Shown: piece by piece, positions 11,012 to 21,872 of the stretch
Layout of the letters: every line of letters starts with the position of its first letter
Numbering within the stretch: position 1 is the first letter of the stretch
Assembly (NCBI GenBank): GCA_034401135.1
Contig: JAWZSP010000002.1
Coordinates: 2,232,001-2,296,000 of the forward strand
Direction: 5' to 3'
Length of the DNA: 64,000 bases
Source: Volutella citrinella
Taxonomy: Eukaryota > Ascomycota > Sordariomycetes > Hypocreales > Nectriaceae
Notes under the pieces: generated by a model
Database searches by the model: none
Told to the model about the DNA's origin: nothing
The model's input: the letters and a program-made list of their open reading frames with translations, nothing else
Made by a program: the position numbers and the translations under genes

Positions 11012-13001
11012 CGTGAGCTGTCAACCCGGGACCGAGAGTGAGGGGCTATGAAGTAAACGATTCGACGACGGCACTCAGGATGTGCTGGCAGTCGGACTAC
11101 TCTACGGTGCAGGCTGACTTGCAATTATATATTGCAGATCTGAGACATGGGTTAACTTACTGACAGACCCCGTGCCACGGCCATGATGGCGAGCTGCACC
11201 GGCGGAGATTGCTGTCCCTCGTGAGAGTGGATATCGCCGCCGAGCACGAACGCGAATGGTGTAGGACAATTCGTCGGCCGCGGAGGCGATGAGGCCAAAA
11301 GTTCCAACCCATGCAACAATCCCAACTCAATTTTTCGGCGACGGGGTCACCTGCCGCATTGACACTGGTTGAGGCGGCCGATCGATGCTCGGGGTGGCAG
11401 GGGTATGGGTTTCTCTCGGAATCTCTCCAAGCACTGCAATGGCCGCAGGCGACGGTCTATGAGCCAATGAAGCGTTAATAGAAATCCAGCAGCGACGCAT
11501 ATTGGGTCAAAAAGGTGGTAACCCCTCGGCACCTTGAATGTCTGAGAATCATGGCATTGCTATGACGATTGAAGCCATATCCAGTCCAGCATTGCCTGCC
11601 AATTTTAGGCTTAAAGCTCTAAAATGCCACTTCATGCGCTTCATGGGGATAAGGGACCTTAGTAATCGATTTGAGCTCCAATACGAAAAAATCTCGTATA
11701 CCCCAAAGAGACTACTTCACTTTAAGTGCCGCTCGTATGATAGACTACGCCGGCGGTCAAGCATACTCCGCCTCTTGCAGGGAGCCGGGCCGACCGTCCC
11801 GAGCCCACGTTGCCTTTCTGTATTTCTATTGTATCTGGGATTTACTACAGATGAGCCGGTCTGTCGGAAGACGCCAGGTTCACCGTGCGACGCACCCCTG
11901 CAAGGAATAAGACTCCCCCGCACTAGGGGTTATTTCAGGCAATTCAACTTCTCACCCTAGACTCACATATGAGCTTGATAGAATGTGCTGTGGCACATAT
12001 TTGTCAGCGAGGCGAGGCTTTGGTCTAAGGAAGGGCATTGGGTCTCTCAGTCTGAGTACAATAAGGCCAACGAGAATTGTGTTAATGTAAAGAAACTATC
12101 ATGTCTCGGCAGTTAGCTGTGGCTAGTCAAATTACGATTTAGATGTGGAAGACGCTGATTATCCACCGACAACCCTGGATGTCGAGGCACAGTGGGGGTT
12201 GAAAGTCCAGACATCTCTGCTGCTGTGCTGTGCATGGCTAATTGTGACTGACTCATGCCTCAAGGGTCTACCCTGGAAACCCCGACGTGTTCTTATATTT
12301 TGTAGGTCGGGTCAAGGAAATGTTATGCCAGCTCAACTCCCTCGTGCATTGAATCAAAGGCTGCAATCTACGGCGTTAGGCTGAAGACTATCCGTTGTAG
12401 AATATAATAGGTTTGTAGTTGGCGGTTGTCATGATGTAAACAGCGCATTGATACACCTTGCGCGAAGCATATCACAAGGTTTTTTTCGGTGCAACCAGTG
12501 ACTTGGTTATTCTGCCATTTGTTGACCAACACGCCTTTGAATAAGGGTGGCTGCCTCCACTTCTACAAGTCCTCGAGTTTGATATTTACAATCAGCACCT
12601 CAATCAATTAGCCTATCAACATTGAATGCAAATTATCTACAATATTGATTCGGCTTCTGAAAATAAAGCCCATGTGGGCGAAGCTGGAGATTGCAAGGAC
12701 TGCGGCCGTGAGTGTTGATCACCAAGTCACTGCATGAGGAGTCAGATGCCGCGGATGGTACCAATACTACCACTACTTTATTTTCAGACTAGACGACCAA
12801 GGAGCAAAGAAAGACAGGTCCCCAGTTCTAAACATGCAATGCAAAGGCTCTCAAAGCTGAACAATCTATATACAACATCTAGTAACGAGTGTACTGCTGC
12901 TTGGGCTCAAACCCACCACATCGAGCCTGCACGTGGTGGGCTCTCCTGAATCGCCCCTCGAAAATGGGCTACTCAGAAGCATGACGCACGCAAAAAAACA
13001 A
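11012..13001. other. Two-kilobase gene-free region
   Basis: This contains the carboxypeptidase promoter at its left end. The remainder is comparatively AT-rich and has only short open frames without homologous-looking motifs. I saw no tRNA B-box or obvious repeat. Confidence 0.45.
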
Positions 13002-13986
13002 TCAAGCATACCAAGCCTTGGTGGGCGCCGCCACAGGGGGGTTTGTGTAAGACCCGGTGATGTCTCCAGTCGCAGCATACTCGTCCGAGGACCCGGAAAA
13101 CTTGACGGGGATGACCTTATGGGCCTTGTAGTGGACGTGAGTTCTGTGAAGAAATAGTTAGCCTGGGGTCACTTTCGATGGCGGAGAGCAAATTGCGTAA
13201 AACGTACCCCTTGGTTGCGCAGTAGGTCTTCAGGACGAGCTTGAGCGTCTTGGAGGAGCCCTCCCAGCCGAACAGCACATTGGGGTCCTCGCACGGGTAC
13301 AGATCCTGGTCGTTGGCCCTCAGGGTGTGATCCCACTTGCAGACGGTGTGGACCATGGCGACGTCGTCCTGGAAGGTGAATTCAAACTCGTCCAGGATGG
13401 AGCCTCCGCTGCGACGGCCCTTGAAACGCTTCACGCGGTACTTCTTGGGGTTCGGGCACTGAGGGGCCGCCGGCTTTCCGGGGTGCGGAGTGGGAGTGGG
13501 CGTGGGAGTGGGAGTGGAGTGCTGCCAGCCCGGTTGGGTGTAGTCTGGGATAGGGAGCCAAGGGTTGCCAGCTCCCGTTGTTGAATGAGAAGGTTTCGGA
13601 GGCTTTTGCACAGTTGGGACGGAGAAGGCAGGCTCATACGACTGAGTGTAGTGAGGTCCGGGACCAGCGGGTTCCGTGGGACGGGGATCCGAGACCGTGG
13701 TCTCGTCACCGGAGCCAGGGACCGACCAGTTGGGGCCCGAGGGATGGGTGGGCAGGGTGAATCCGGTGCCGGGGGTCAGTGTGCGAGTAGGGTCATTGGG
13801 GTCCGGCGCAAAGGTTGGGTGCTCCGGGCCGACTGTCTTGGTGCCGGTGGAATGGACCGGAGTCCACGTGACTGGAGTCAGGGTCCTTGTAGGGTCCGGG
13901 GCGTGGTACCCAGGCAAATACTTGGCAGCCCATGGGAGGGCAAAGGCAGACGGCAGGGCCGCGATGAGCAAGGGAGTGAAGCGCAT
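13002..13986 (-). CDS. Proline/threonine-rich secreted protein, possible AA1-like C-terminal domain
   Basis: Exons 13986-13208 and 13143-13002 give 306 residues; the GG|GTACGT donor and TTCACAG acceptor join in frame. A signal peptide (about 1-17) leads into a long Pro/Thr/Gly-rich region with two T-R-T-L-T-P units and a (Thr-Pro) run encoded by a GTGGGA microsatellite near 13489-13519. The C-terminal 120 residues are folded-looking with four cysteines (Q-C-P, V-C-K-W, P-C-E, Y-C-A), a number and strand pattern reminiscent of Alt a 1/AA1-like proteins. That assignment is inference. The gene is probably an extracellular wall or apoplastic protein. A TATATATA run lies about 125 bp upstream of the ATG. 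Confidence 0.8.
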
Positions 13987-14994
13987 CGTGATGGTGTTGT
14001 ATCTTATAATCTACTCGCTCGAGTGAGTGCGGGTTTGTTGAAAGGGGTGACTGGGGGTTGGTGGTTGCTGCTATGGAACAAACGCTTATCAGAAAAGGCC
14101 AAGAGCCAAACATATATATATGTATGTACATAGAGATCTAAAATATCTCAAGTCAGTCCAGTCCGCAACTCAACTAGAGCCCGATCCTGGCAGATAGGCC
14201 TCCCACATCGCTCGGCGACAAGCATCCACTTGCGAAAATCCTCTCTGCTCCTGCACCGAACCCGCCTCTGACTCGAGTCGTCTTGGATTTACTGCCAAGG
14301 AAGATTTTAAAATCCTGCCAGAATTGGCGATCGCCTTCACGTGGGTAGACTGTCAATTCTGGTGGACCAGATGGGACCAGATGGGGGCGGCCGCCTAATT
14401 CCTTCTAATCCTTTCAGCACGTCAACGTGGGACGGGTCAGGAAAAGATCCTGGACGCGTCATCAGGAAGCGGTCGCATCTATGCCAAGAGCTCGGAAAGA
14501 CTCGAGGTGCAACTTGTCTCTGTGGACTTGAATATGGGCTATCATTTGATTATCTGGACGCTCCGGTGATGGTTTTTACAAATGATAGCAACGCATCTCA
14601 ACACAAGCTTTCGGGCTAAGTTCGCTAGGGATTTATTCAAAGTTTTGTAGGTTTGCGAAAATCTTCTTAGTATGTCTTCCACCCGCAAAGTGCTGGACAG
14701 ATACACGTGTATGCCGCGCAGGATGCATCGATTGGGAAATCCCGGCCAGATGGCCCGATGACCAAACGATCCGGGCGGCCGATGTGGCGCCCTAGCGAAT
14801 GTCACCAGCTAAAATTAGCACCACTCAGAGGAGCGATGATGATCGGCATGAAACAAAACTCGCAGGACTGGAGCCAGTGACATGCTGCTTAGTGATTGAT
14901 GGCTTGTCGACTCGATCCGCATGGCTCGCAGCCAAAACATCTAGTCCGGAGGCCATGCACACATCGGTGCACACATGCGGCTTTAAAATAGAAA
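13987..14994. other. Upstream region of the secreted proline-rich protein
   Basis: This holds a CATATATATATGTATG tract at 14111-14126 that can serve as TATA region for the leftward gene. The rest shows no gene. Confidence 0.45.
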
Positions 14995-16191
14995 CTAGGC
15001 ATCCTTTTCGGGGATCTTCACCAGACCTTTTGACTCCTTGACGCCCCATTGCATGGCCTGTAGCAGATGGTAGATGACTTTTAATGTTGGCATAGGGACC
15101 CCCAGGGCCGTCCCTGCGGCGAGTGGCTCACCAACAATGTTCTCTACCTCCATCAGATTGCCCTGGCATCTGTCAGTATTCTTGTTTCATCTTCAGCGAC
15201 CGAGAGGGTCGGGTAGGATGAGGAATTTCTAAGAAAAGACTCCATCAACTCACCTTTCGTACGTCCACGAGCATGCTCGGTGACAGGTACATGGTCAAGG
15301 GGTCTGCCTCGACGATCTGGTCGACAATGTCGGCTGGGAGCTCGACCCCGGATGCCGCGGCCGCTGCCCGGATCTCCTCCATGGCCGGCCGGACCAGGTT
15401 CTTGACGGCGTCGTCGGCCAGGCGCATGCGACCCGTGTCGATGCGGGTGAGGGCGCAGATTGTGTTGTAGCACGAGTTGTACACCAGCTTGCGCCAGCGA
15501 CTGTACGCGACGTCCTCAAAGTATGTGCACTCCGCCTTGCCGCTGGCGCTGTACATGGCGACGAAGTCCTCGGCCGCGCGGGTCTCGGCATCTCTGGCTA
15601 GGGCCGGGTTGCGAAAGGCCCCGATGGTCAGCTTGTCGGGGCCCTGGTGGTCGATGACACCTGGCGAGATCTCATGGGAATCAACCAGGCTGATGCCGGA
15701 GAGGCAGACGTTGTTTGGGAAGCGCTCGAAAATGGGCTTCTCGATGTTGAGGCCGTTTTGGATCAAGACGATGACGGTGACGCCTGGCGTGATGGCAGGT
15801 TCAATGATGTCCACCACTGTCGGCTTGGCATCGGGCACGTTCTTGGTGGTGACAACGACGTACTTGAATTCAGTGCCGGCGACTGAGCTGACGTCTTTCA
15901 CAACTATTACTTGAGTTAGCCTAGGAATCTCCTAGAGACAAGATGGAAGGGGAGGAGTGTATTCTTACTCCTGCTTGGGCGCCAGCCTTGTACGGTGCCG
16001 TGGTTGACGGAATCAATGGTGAATCCATTCTTCTCAACAGTGTCGTAGTTGGACCTGAGAATGGCTGTCACTGTGCCCAAACCTCCAGCTTCGATGTTGA
16101 GAGCCACAATGGTACCTACGCCACCGGATCCGACCAAGAGGACCTGCGCAAGTGGTGAGTCTGGGCGTGTTGATTGGGAAGCTGAAGCCAT
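14995..16191 (-). CDS. Ketopantoate reductase-family oxidoreductase (PanE/ApbA-like)
   Basis: Exons 16191-15969, 15903-15254 and 15162-14995 give 346 residues. The N-terminal Rossmann domain has G-S-G-G-V-G at 21-26. The middle keeps the family's T-T-K-N and L-I-Q-N-G segments. The C-terminal helical domain has W-R-K-L-V-Y-N-S plus the terminal G-N-L-M-E-V-E-N-I-V-G-E-P-L and P-T-L-K-V-I-Y. The enzyme class reduces 2-dehydropantoate to pantoate with NADPH (CoA synthesis), but fungi carry several divergent paralogues, so this may reduce another 2-oxo acid. Donors are GTAAGA and GTGAGT. It is probably cytosolic, with no targeting signal. It is divergent from the small secreted protein at 17622. 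Confidence 0.9.
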
Positions 16192-17621
16192 TTTGTCGAT
16201 TGGAGTATCAGCTTGTCACGATGCAGGATACACCATCCAGAGACGCAACGCTGATACCGCTCACTGAAAATGTGACCCAACAACGCAAGGAAATACCCTT
16301 CAATGCGATGACCCTTGAAGCTGTTGAAGATCAAGAGGTTGAGTCTTGGATGTAGGGTGGTGTCCTGGTGGAGAGGGGTAGTGAGGCAGAGGCAGCGGGA
16401 TCCACAGCTAATTCTCGACGCCCTCTTATCACGATGGATGCCATTCTCGCAATGCAAGTCGGCGCCGGCAATTAGATGACTAGCAGGTCCTTGGCTGGAG
16501 CCCGCTCCCGGCGGGGCCGGCGATGGCTCGACCGAGGCACAAAAATTCGCGGGGACGGAGAGCCAGTAGTGAGCGCCTTGCCGAAATCGGTGAGCTCCAA
16601 TACACCAGCAATAGTAGCATGGCGCCGTCGGTCGAATCGCAGCCGGCCCGGGATTGGCCTCCCGTACTGGGGAGAACCGCCGTCCGTCTCCCATGTGCTA
16701 TTATCCGGCCTTGAATCAATCACATCCGGCTTCCCCCTTCGGCCCTTGCACCCAACCAAGAGTCATCTCGGATTATGCCTTGGTGATCAACACATCTCCA
16801 GTTGAGAATTGAGTTCCATCCCGCAACCGTCAGCGCATTGGCTTAGCACCAAGATCGGCGAGCCTCGTTTGCAGTCAACGCCAAGCTACTTTTTTTTTTA
16901 TATCCGATACTCTTGGCAAGCAGGACGTCATTGAGAATTGCATTTGGATGCTGATGACCGTCGACGCATGGTCTCAGAGCCAATCGTGGCACGTGACACC
17001 CCTGACACCGTTTTCGAATTGAGTTTCTCGTCGTCGTTCATCGTTTATCCATCTTCATCGTCCTGCACAACGCCAACTTACAAGTCAATCATGGTCATCT
17101 TGAGCACCCCCCGCAGGCAGTTCGTCCTCCTCATGCGGCCCGCCAAGCGCCCACTTTGCCATACTCGTTGACCGCCAGACCGTGTCCCGGGGGCCGGGGC
17201 CATCCATCCCCGGACTGTCACCGCTGTAGCCCCTTGTGCGCCGGTGCCGAGTCGTGACAACGTCAGAGCGACGCCCACATGGGATCGGATTGGTGATGTT
17301 TTCGGTCGTGCGATGCCCCGGCAACGACTGCCAATCAGCCCGCTGCGATCGCTCCGCACACAGCCTACACGCGAGGGAAGCAGAAAAGAGCTGATCGCTC
17401 CTGCAGAGGGACGTCTCTGCATCCGACGGCACTGCGAAGCCCGAAACCGTCGCTGTCTGACGTGTGGCATCACCTCGTCATGGGTATAAGAGCAAGGCAT
17501 CCGCTTGTCCACAAGCCGGTGTTGCTCAGACAGGGCTTCCATGTACGACCGGGCTCGAAGCGCAAAGAAGCAACACACACACACACGGTACTCTTCTATT
17601 CACTTCGGCCCCCATCTTACC
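16192..17621. other. Divergent intergenic region upstream of the small secreted protein
   Basis: No gene is visible. It includes a TATAAGAG at 17485-17492 and a (CA)n tract near 17573-17586 just before the rightward gene. Confidence 0.45.
17485..17492 (+). promoter_or_regulatory. TATA box of the small secreted protein gene
   Basis: TATAAGAG about 130 bp upstream of the ATG at 17622, with a CA-repeat leader between them. Confidence 0.45.
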
Positions 17622-18172
17622 ATGCTTGCCTTTACGATGCTCGCCTTCTTGGCCACCTCGGCCATGTGCGGTAGACTAGGATCTCCCCGACGGGCGACAG
17701 TGCCGCGGGACGCTGTAGTCGAGTCTAGAGGGTTTTCATATGGCAGCTTCCAGGACGAGACGGGGCTCAACCCGGACGAGTACATCAAGGACCACACGCT
17801 GGCCTGCACCCAGGTAGGCTTCGTCGCCCAAGTCATCCTCATTCTGTCTCTGGCTATCAAGGCGGAACTTACTAAAAAAAACAGACCCCTGGCCCGACTA
17901 TACTAGACTGCCCCGAGGCCATTGCCGGCTGGGACTCGGTGGCGGGCGACGACGGCGACGTCGAGATTGCGTCCGGCCAGTGCGTCTCCGTCACGGCCGG
18001 GAACTGCCGCACAGTCGCCTGCGCGCCCTACGTTCGACTCAAGATCCCCGTGGACGAGATTACGGGGCGTCTATGGAACCCCATCTCGCAAAAGTGCGTG
18101 ATGAATGGCAGCGGGGGCATCTGGCGGAACGACGCAGCGTCGCTGGTGGTTGAGGCGGGGGTGGCTGTTTGA
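17622..18172 (+). CDS. Small cysteine-rich secreted protein (effector-like, unrecognised family)
   Basis: Exons 17622-17813 and 17885-18172 give 159 residues. A signal peptide covers about 1-16 (M-L-A-F-T-M-L-A-F-L-A...). The mature part starts with an Arg-rich stretch that could be a kexin-processed propeptide, then a domain with six cysteines (A-C-T-Q, D-C-P-E, Q-C-V, N-C-R, A-C-A, K-C-V), enough for three disulfides. The intron begins GTAGGC and ends AACAG; a frame-0 join puts A-C-T-Q directly before T-P-G-P. I do not recognise the family. Size, cysteine content, TATA-box promoter and secretion signal are those of fungal candidate effectors or small extracellular proteins; function is not inferable. 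Confidence 0.78.
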
Positions 18173-18304
18173 GAGGCAACACAACATCAGGCAATGGCGA
18201 TGCTTCTTTCTGTCACATGAATCATTCCAAGTAGCATTGGTTCAAACTTTCAAGTAAATCATCTCCCATGCCATCATATCCAATGCCTGAGCTGTAGGCC
18301 TCAT

Positions 18305-19117
18305 CTATCCCATTAGTAGGCCACCCCCAAGAATGCGCGCCGCCGTCTTCTGCATCGCCATCTGCGCGATCCGGAACAGACTCGGGCCAATGCTGATGCG
18401 CGCCACGCCGACCTGACCAAGCTCCTTGACCGACAGCGCATCCGGCGCCGCCGACAGTAGCACGGCGACCCGGCCGTCCAGCTCCTCGACAAGCGTCTTG
18501 ACCCAGGCATCGCGCAGCCCCCGCCCGGGCCCGCCCCAGTAGAAGACGGTGGTGGCGCCGGCCGCCAGGAACGCCTTGCCCCGCGCGACGGCCTCGGCCA
18601 GCCTCGCGGCCTCATCGAGGCCCGTGTCCAGGTGGAAGATGTCAGACCGCGCGTTGAGCACAAAGTCCGGACACCCGGCGTCGGCGGCGGCCTTGAGCGC
18701 GGCCTTGAGGCGGCCGACCTGCTCGTCGATGGGGTAGAAGGCGCCGGTGGCGGGCACCGTGTCCTCGATGTTGGCGCCGACGGCCCCGAGCGCGACGGCC
18801 CGGCTGACGGTCTCGGCGATGCGCCCGCCGTAGCCGTCCTGCAAGTCGGCGGTGAGCGGCAGGCCGGCGGCGCTGGCGAGGGCCGCGATGTGCGCGACGG
18901 CCGCCAGGTTCTTCTCCTGCGTCAGCTCCTCGTCCTTGAGGCCCTGCGAGGCGGCGATGGCCCAGGACGCCGTGGCGATGGCCTTGACGGGCTTCTCGTC
19001 GCCGGCGTTTAGGGAAGTGACGGCGTTGAAGGATGCCGTGTCCCACACGTTGGTGAAGACGATGGGCGATGACGGCGAGTGGAGGGCCTTGAGGGCCTTG
19101 GCGGCTTCGTTGGACAT
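18305..19117 (-). CDS. PEP-mutase/isocitrate-lyase superfamily enzyme
   Basis: A single exon encodes 270 residues. The superfamily barrel shows early F-T-N-V-W-D-T-A-S, the Mg-binding D91-L-Q-D94-G-Y-G motif, then I-E-D-T and N-A-R-S-D. These match the carboxyPEP-mutase/2-methylisocitrate-lyase-like branch, which cleaves or rearranges C-C or P-C bonds of 2-oxo/2-hydroxy acids with Mg2+. The K-K-C-G-H motif of true isocitrate and methylisocitrate lyases is absent, so oxaloacetate-hydrolase or phosphonomutase-like chemistry is possible. The start is the first in-frame ATG; a TATAAG lies about 90 bp upstream. It is tandem with the hydrolase at 19596 on the same strand. Confidence 0.9.
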   Translation of the reverse strand: MSNEAAKALKALHSPSSPIVFTNVWDTASFNAVTSLNAGDEKPVKAIATASWAIAASQGLKDEELTQEKNLAAVAHIAALASAAGLPLTADLQDGYGGRIAETVSRAVALGAVGANIEDTVPATGAFYPIDEQVGRLKAALKAAADAGCPDFVLNARSDIFHLDTGLDEAARLAEAVARGKAFLAAGATTVFYWGGPGRGLRDAWVKTLVEELDGRVAVLLSAAPDALSVKELGQVGVARISIGPSLFRIAQMAMQKTAARILGGGLLMG

Positions 19118-19595
19118 TTTGGTATTGGAATCGCAAGTGAACTGAATGGAGTGAATTGAATGGATTGGGGATACCTGAGAATTGCGACAAGATGACGACG
19201 TCTTATATGCTCGAGGCGGGACAATTATTGACCCAGCCGTCGTCTTGATCAACGGGAGGGCGTCGCGCGGGGCAGATGGAAGCGCCGGGGACTAAGCCTA
19301 ATTGCTGCAGCCAAATTCACGGTCGGCATAACGCACAAGGCAGCGTGAGGATGGATAGATGTGGCGGATGGGTTGGCTGCCGTGCTTGTAATGCAGTCAT
19401 ATGCATCTCCCGCTGCTAGAGTTGAAAATTGCCAGAATTGGCAATTGCTTGGGTGGGATTGAGGGTGGGACTCTCTTCTTTGACTCACAGGATGCACCCT
19501 TGTCCATGGACGCATCGTCACCATCTTGCTTGCAGATATTCACACTTAGAGACGGCAGATGTTGACTGACAGCAACACGCATGCTCAGAATCCAT
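19118..19595. other. Spacer between PEP-mutase-like gene and hydrolase
   Basis: This contains the promoter of the leftward PEP-mutase-like gene and the 3' end region of the hydrolase. No gene is seen. Confidence 0.45.
19203..19208 (-). promoter_or_regulatory. TATA box of the PEP-mutase-like gene
   Basis: TATAAG on the minus strand, about 90 bp before the ATG at 19117. Confidence 0.4.
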
Positions 19596-20600
19596 CTACA
19601 TGGCGGCATGCCCAAGATTGTCCTTGCCGCCCACAAACCGAGAAATGGCATCATTGACCTCGCCCGCCTTCTCAACGTGAAGCCAGTGGCCCGCGTCGAT
19701 CCTCACAGTCCCCAGCTGCGGCGCCCACGACGACAGCATCTGCTCCTGCTGGGCCGACGCCGACTCCGGCTCCCTCGGGATGACGAGCAGCGCCCGGTGC
19801 CCAAGCTGCGATGACTCCAGTCCCGCCTCGTCCGGGGCGAACATGTTATCCGTCCACATCCTGTACCACCTCGTCGCCCCCTTGTACCCGTCCCGCGCCC
19901 CGAATGCCGCGAGGTGGTGTCGCCGCAGCTCGTCGGCGTACCACGGTCCCATCTCGAGCCTTCGGTCTTCCGTAACAAACTGCTCCATCTTGCCCAGCGG
20001 GCGGAACCACTCGTCCCAAGCCGCGTGGTCCTTGCAGAACATCAGGCTCATTGCGGCCTCTGCGTGCTGCTCCAGCGTCGCCTGGGCTCGCGGGTCTCGG
20101 GCCAGCCAGGGAATGTAGCCTAGGAGCTCGAAGCCGAGGACATTCTTGGTCATTGCATTGATCGCGTCCACGTCGAATGGCGTGCCCATGGGCGGCGGTC
20201 CCACGGCCAGGAAGACGAGGTCTGTGACTCGGGCAGGATAGTATGCCGCGAACCGCGAGAGCAGCGTCGCACCAAAGTCGTGGCCGACGCCAACAACGGC
20301 AGCCAGCCCGATGTGGTCCAGTAGCTCGACCAGCTCGCCGCTCATCTTCTTCAGCCGGTATTGGTCAGGGTCGGACGGCTTGCTGCTGGCGCCGTACCCC
20401 AGCATGTCAAGCGCTACGATACCATAGCCCAGCGTGGCGAAATGCGCAATCTGGAAGTGCCAGTCACGGTGGGTGGATGGGAATCCGTGGAGGAGCAGCA
20501 GGGTGGGTTGTTGTGCCTCTCGGGGCGCGACGTGGATGAATGAATACTCGTTTCCGTCGTGCGAAGTGAATGTCCGGCTCGCGGGGTATTCAAAAGACAT
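19596..20600 (-). CDS. Alpha/beta hydrolase, epoxide hydrolase-like
   Basis: An intronless 334-residue protein. H-G-F-P is the oxyanion H-G-x-P motif, and G-V-G-H-D-F-G (Asp about 108) is the aspartate nucleophile elbow, which separates epoxide hydrolases and haloacid dehalogenases from serine lipases. A cap domain with W-Y/W-F residues follows, and the terminal D-A-G-H-W-L-H supplies the catalytic His. It should open epoxides or hydrolyse related compounds in the cytosol. I chose the ATG at 20600 for its better context (A at -3); an in-frame ATG at 20633 would add 11 residues. It is divergent from a GNAT gene. Confidence 0.9.
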   Translation of the reverse strand: MSFEYPASRTFTSHDGNEYSFIHVAPREAQQPTLLLLHGFPSTHRDWHFQIAHFATLGYGIVALDMLGYGASSKPSDPDQYRLKKMSGELVELLDHIGLAAVVGVGHDFGATLLSRFAAYYPARVTDLVFLAVGPPPMGTPFDVDAINAMTKNVLGFELLGYIPWLARDPRAQATLEQHAEAAMSLMFCKDHAAWDEWFRPLGKMEQFVTEDRRLEMGPWYADELRRHHLAAFGARDGYKGATRWYRMWTDNMFAPDEAGLESSQLGHRALLVIPREPESASAQQEQMLSSWAPQLGTVRIDAGHWLHVEKAGEVNDAISRFVGGKDNLGHAAM

Positions 20601-21090
20601 AGTGAAAGGGCTGCAGATTTGTTTTGCAGGCATATACAGTTTGGAGACGTGACTCGCTCGTCCTTTTTGGCCATTTGCGGACAGTTTTCGGCGACTTCAC
20701 CACCACCCCCGCCATGGTGTTTCGCTCGGTTCCGACAGTGACGTAATAAGTGCTCATATGGGAATAGCATCAAATTATTTCGTGGATGTAGGGGAGTCCT
20801 GCCTCTTCATCTCCTGGCTAGCAATTCCGCTGCATGACTTGGCAGCGCTTTGGGTCGAGGAAGACGAACTCACGATGGGGTTGCGGAGTCGAGCGCATCT
20901 ACCGATGAGCCAGCCGAAGGCGCCAACGCGACGGAGTGGGGACTGTAAGCTGTTGGGCAGTCAGATCGCACCGGCAAGAAGAAGCAAACAAAGCCCGTTG
21001 TCTACGCACTTCGCCTTTTGTTAATAGCAGTGATTTATCCCTCGCAAACACTCATCCGCCAAATCAACCACTACACACCACACGACAACC
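20601..21090. other. Divergent spacer between hydrolase and GNAT gene
   Basis: Presumed shared promoter; no distinctive element or gene was found. Confidence 0.4.
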
Positions 21091-21708
21091 ATGGCTTTCG
21101 AAACGAGGCCCGCCAACACGGACGACCTCCCCGCCATGTACAGCGTCTACTCATCGGCCTTTGAAGGGACCCTCATCGGACGGCAAGTCTTCCCCCAAGC
21201 CTCGGCGGCCACGCGCGAGTTCTGGGCCTCCGGCCTGGCGCGGGACCTGTCCGACCCAAACTGCCAGCTGCTCGTCGTCGCCCACGCCTCGGCCGGCGTC
21301 GTGGCCTTTGCGAAATGGGTCCGCCCCGGCACCCCGTACGAGCCCCTCCCGCCGCTCGACGCCTGGCCCGCCGACGGAAACCCCGCGCTGGCCGCCGAGT
21401 TCTTCGGCGCCATGGCCGCGTCCCATGAGCGCTGCATGGGGGACCGGCCGCACTGGTACCTCGAGCTGATTGCCGTGCGGAGAGAGTGGCAGGGTAAAGG
21501 CGCCGCCAGCTCGTTGATGCGTTGGGGCTTGGGACGCGCCGACGACGAGGGCCTGCCCGCATACTTGGATGCGACCCCGAATGGCCGGCCAATGTATGAG
21601 AAGTACGGGTTCCAGGTCGTGGGCGAGGGCAAGTTTCAGACACCAGAGGGAGACGTTGTCGAGTACTACATGACGCGGGATGCCGTCGCCAAGACTACGG
21701 CGTCTTGA
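21091..21708 (+). CDS. GNAT-family N-acetyltransferase
   Basis: One exon, 205 residues, with a good start context (ACC ATG G). A typical fungal GNAT layout: N-terminal beta-alpha region, then W-Y-L-E-L-I-A-V before the acetyl-CoA pyrophosphate loop R-R-E-W-Q-G-K-G-A-A (motif A, R-x-x-G-x-A/G), and Y-E-K-Y-G-F near the C-terminus. It transfers acetyl from acetyl-CoA to an amine; the acceptor is unknown. Its end is only 165 bp from the convergent end of the NACHT-ankyrin gene. No targeting signal is visible, so it is probably cytosolic. Confidence 0.9.
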   Translation: MAFETRPANTDDLPAMYSVYSSAFEGTLIGRQVFPQASAATREFWASGLARDLSDPNCQLLVVAHASAGVVAFAKWVRPGTPYEPLPPLDAWPADGNPALAAEFFGAMAASHERCMGDRPHWYLELIAVRREWQGKGAASSLMRWGLGRADDEGLPAYLDATPNGRPMYEKYGFQVVGEGKFQTPEGDVVEYYMTRDAVAKTTAS

Positions 21709-21872
21709 GTCAGGGTAGGAGCGGACTCGTCTTTTAGATATAGAAACGAAAGTAAACGCGTCGTCGAGTTGGCTTGGGGATTGGTCAAAGGAAAATAGAA
21801 AGCATAAAAGGTAGGTATAATACTCAACCCTCCTGCTGCCTGTTGGAGTTGTCAGATGAACCCCTTGTCCTC

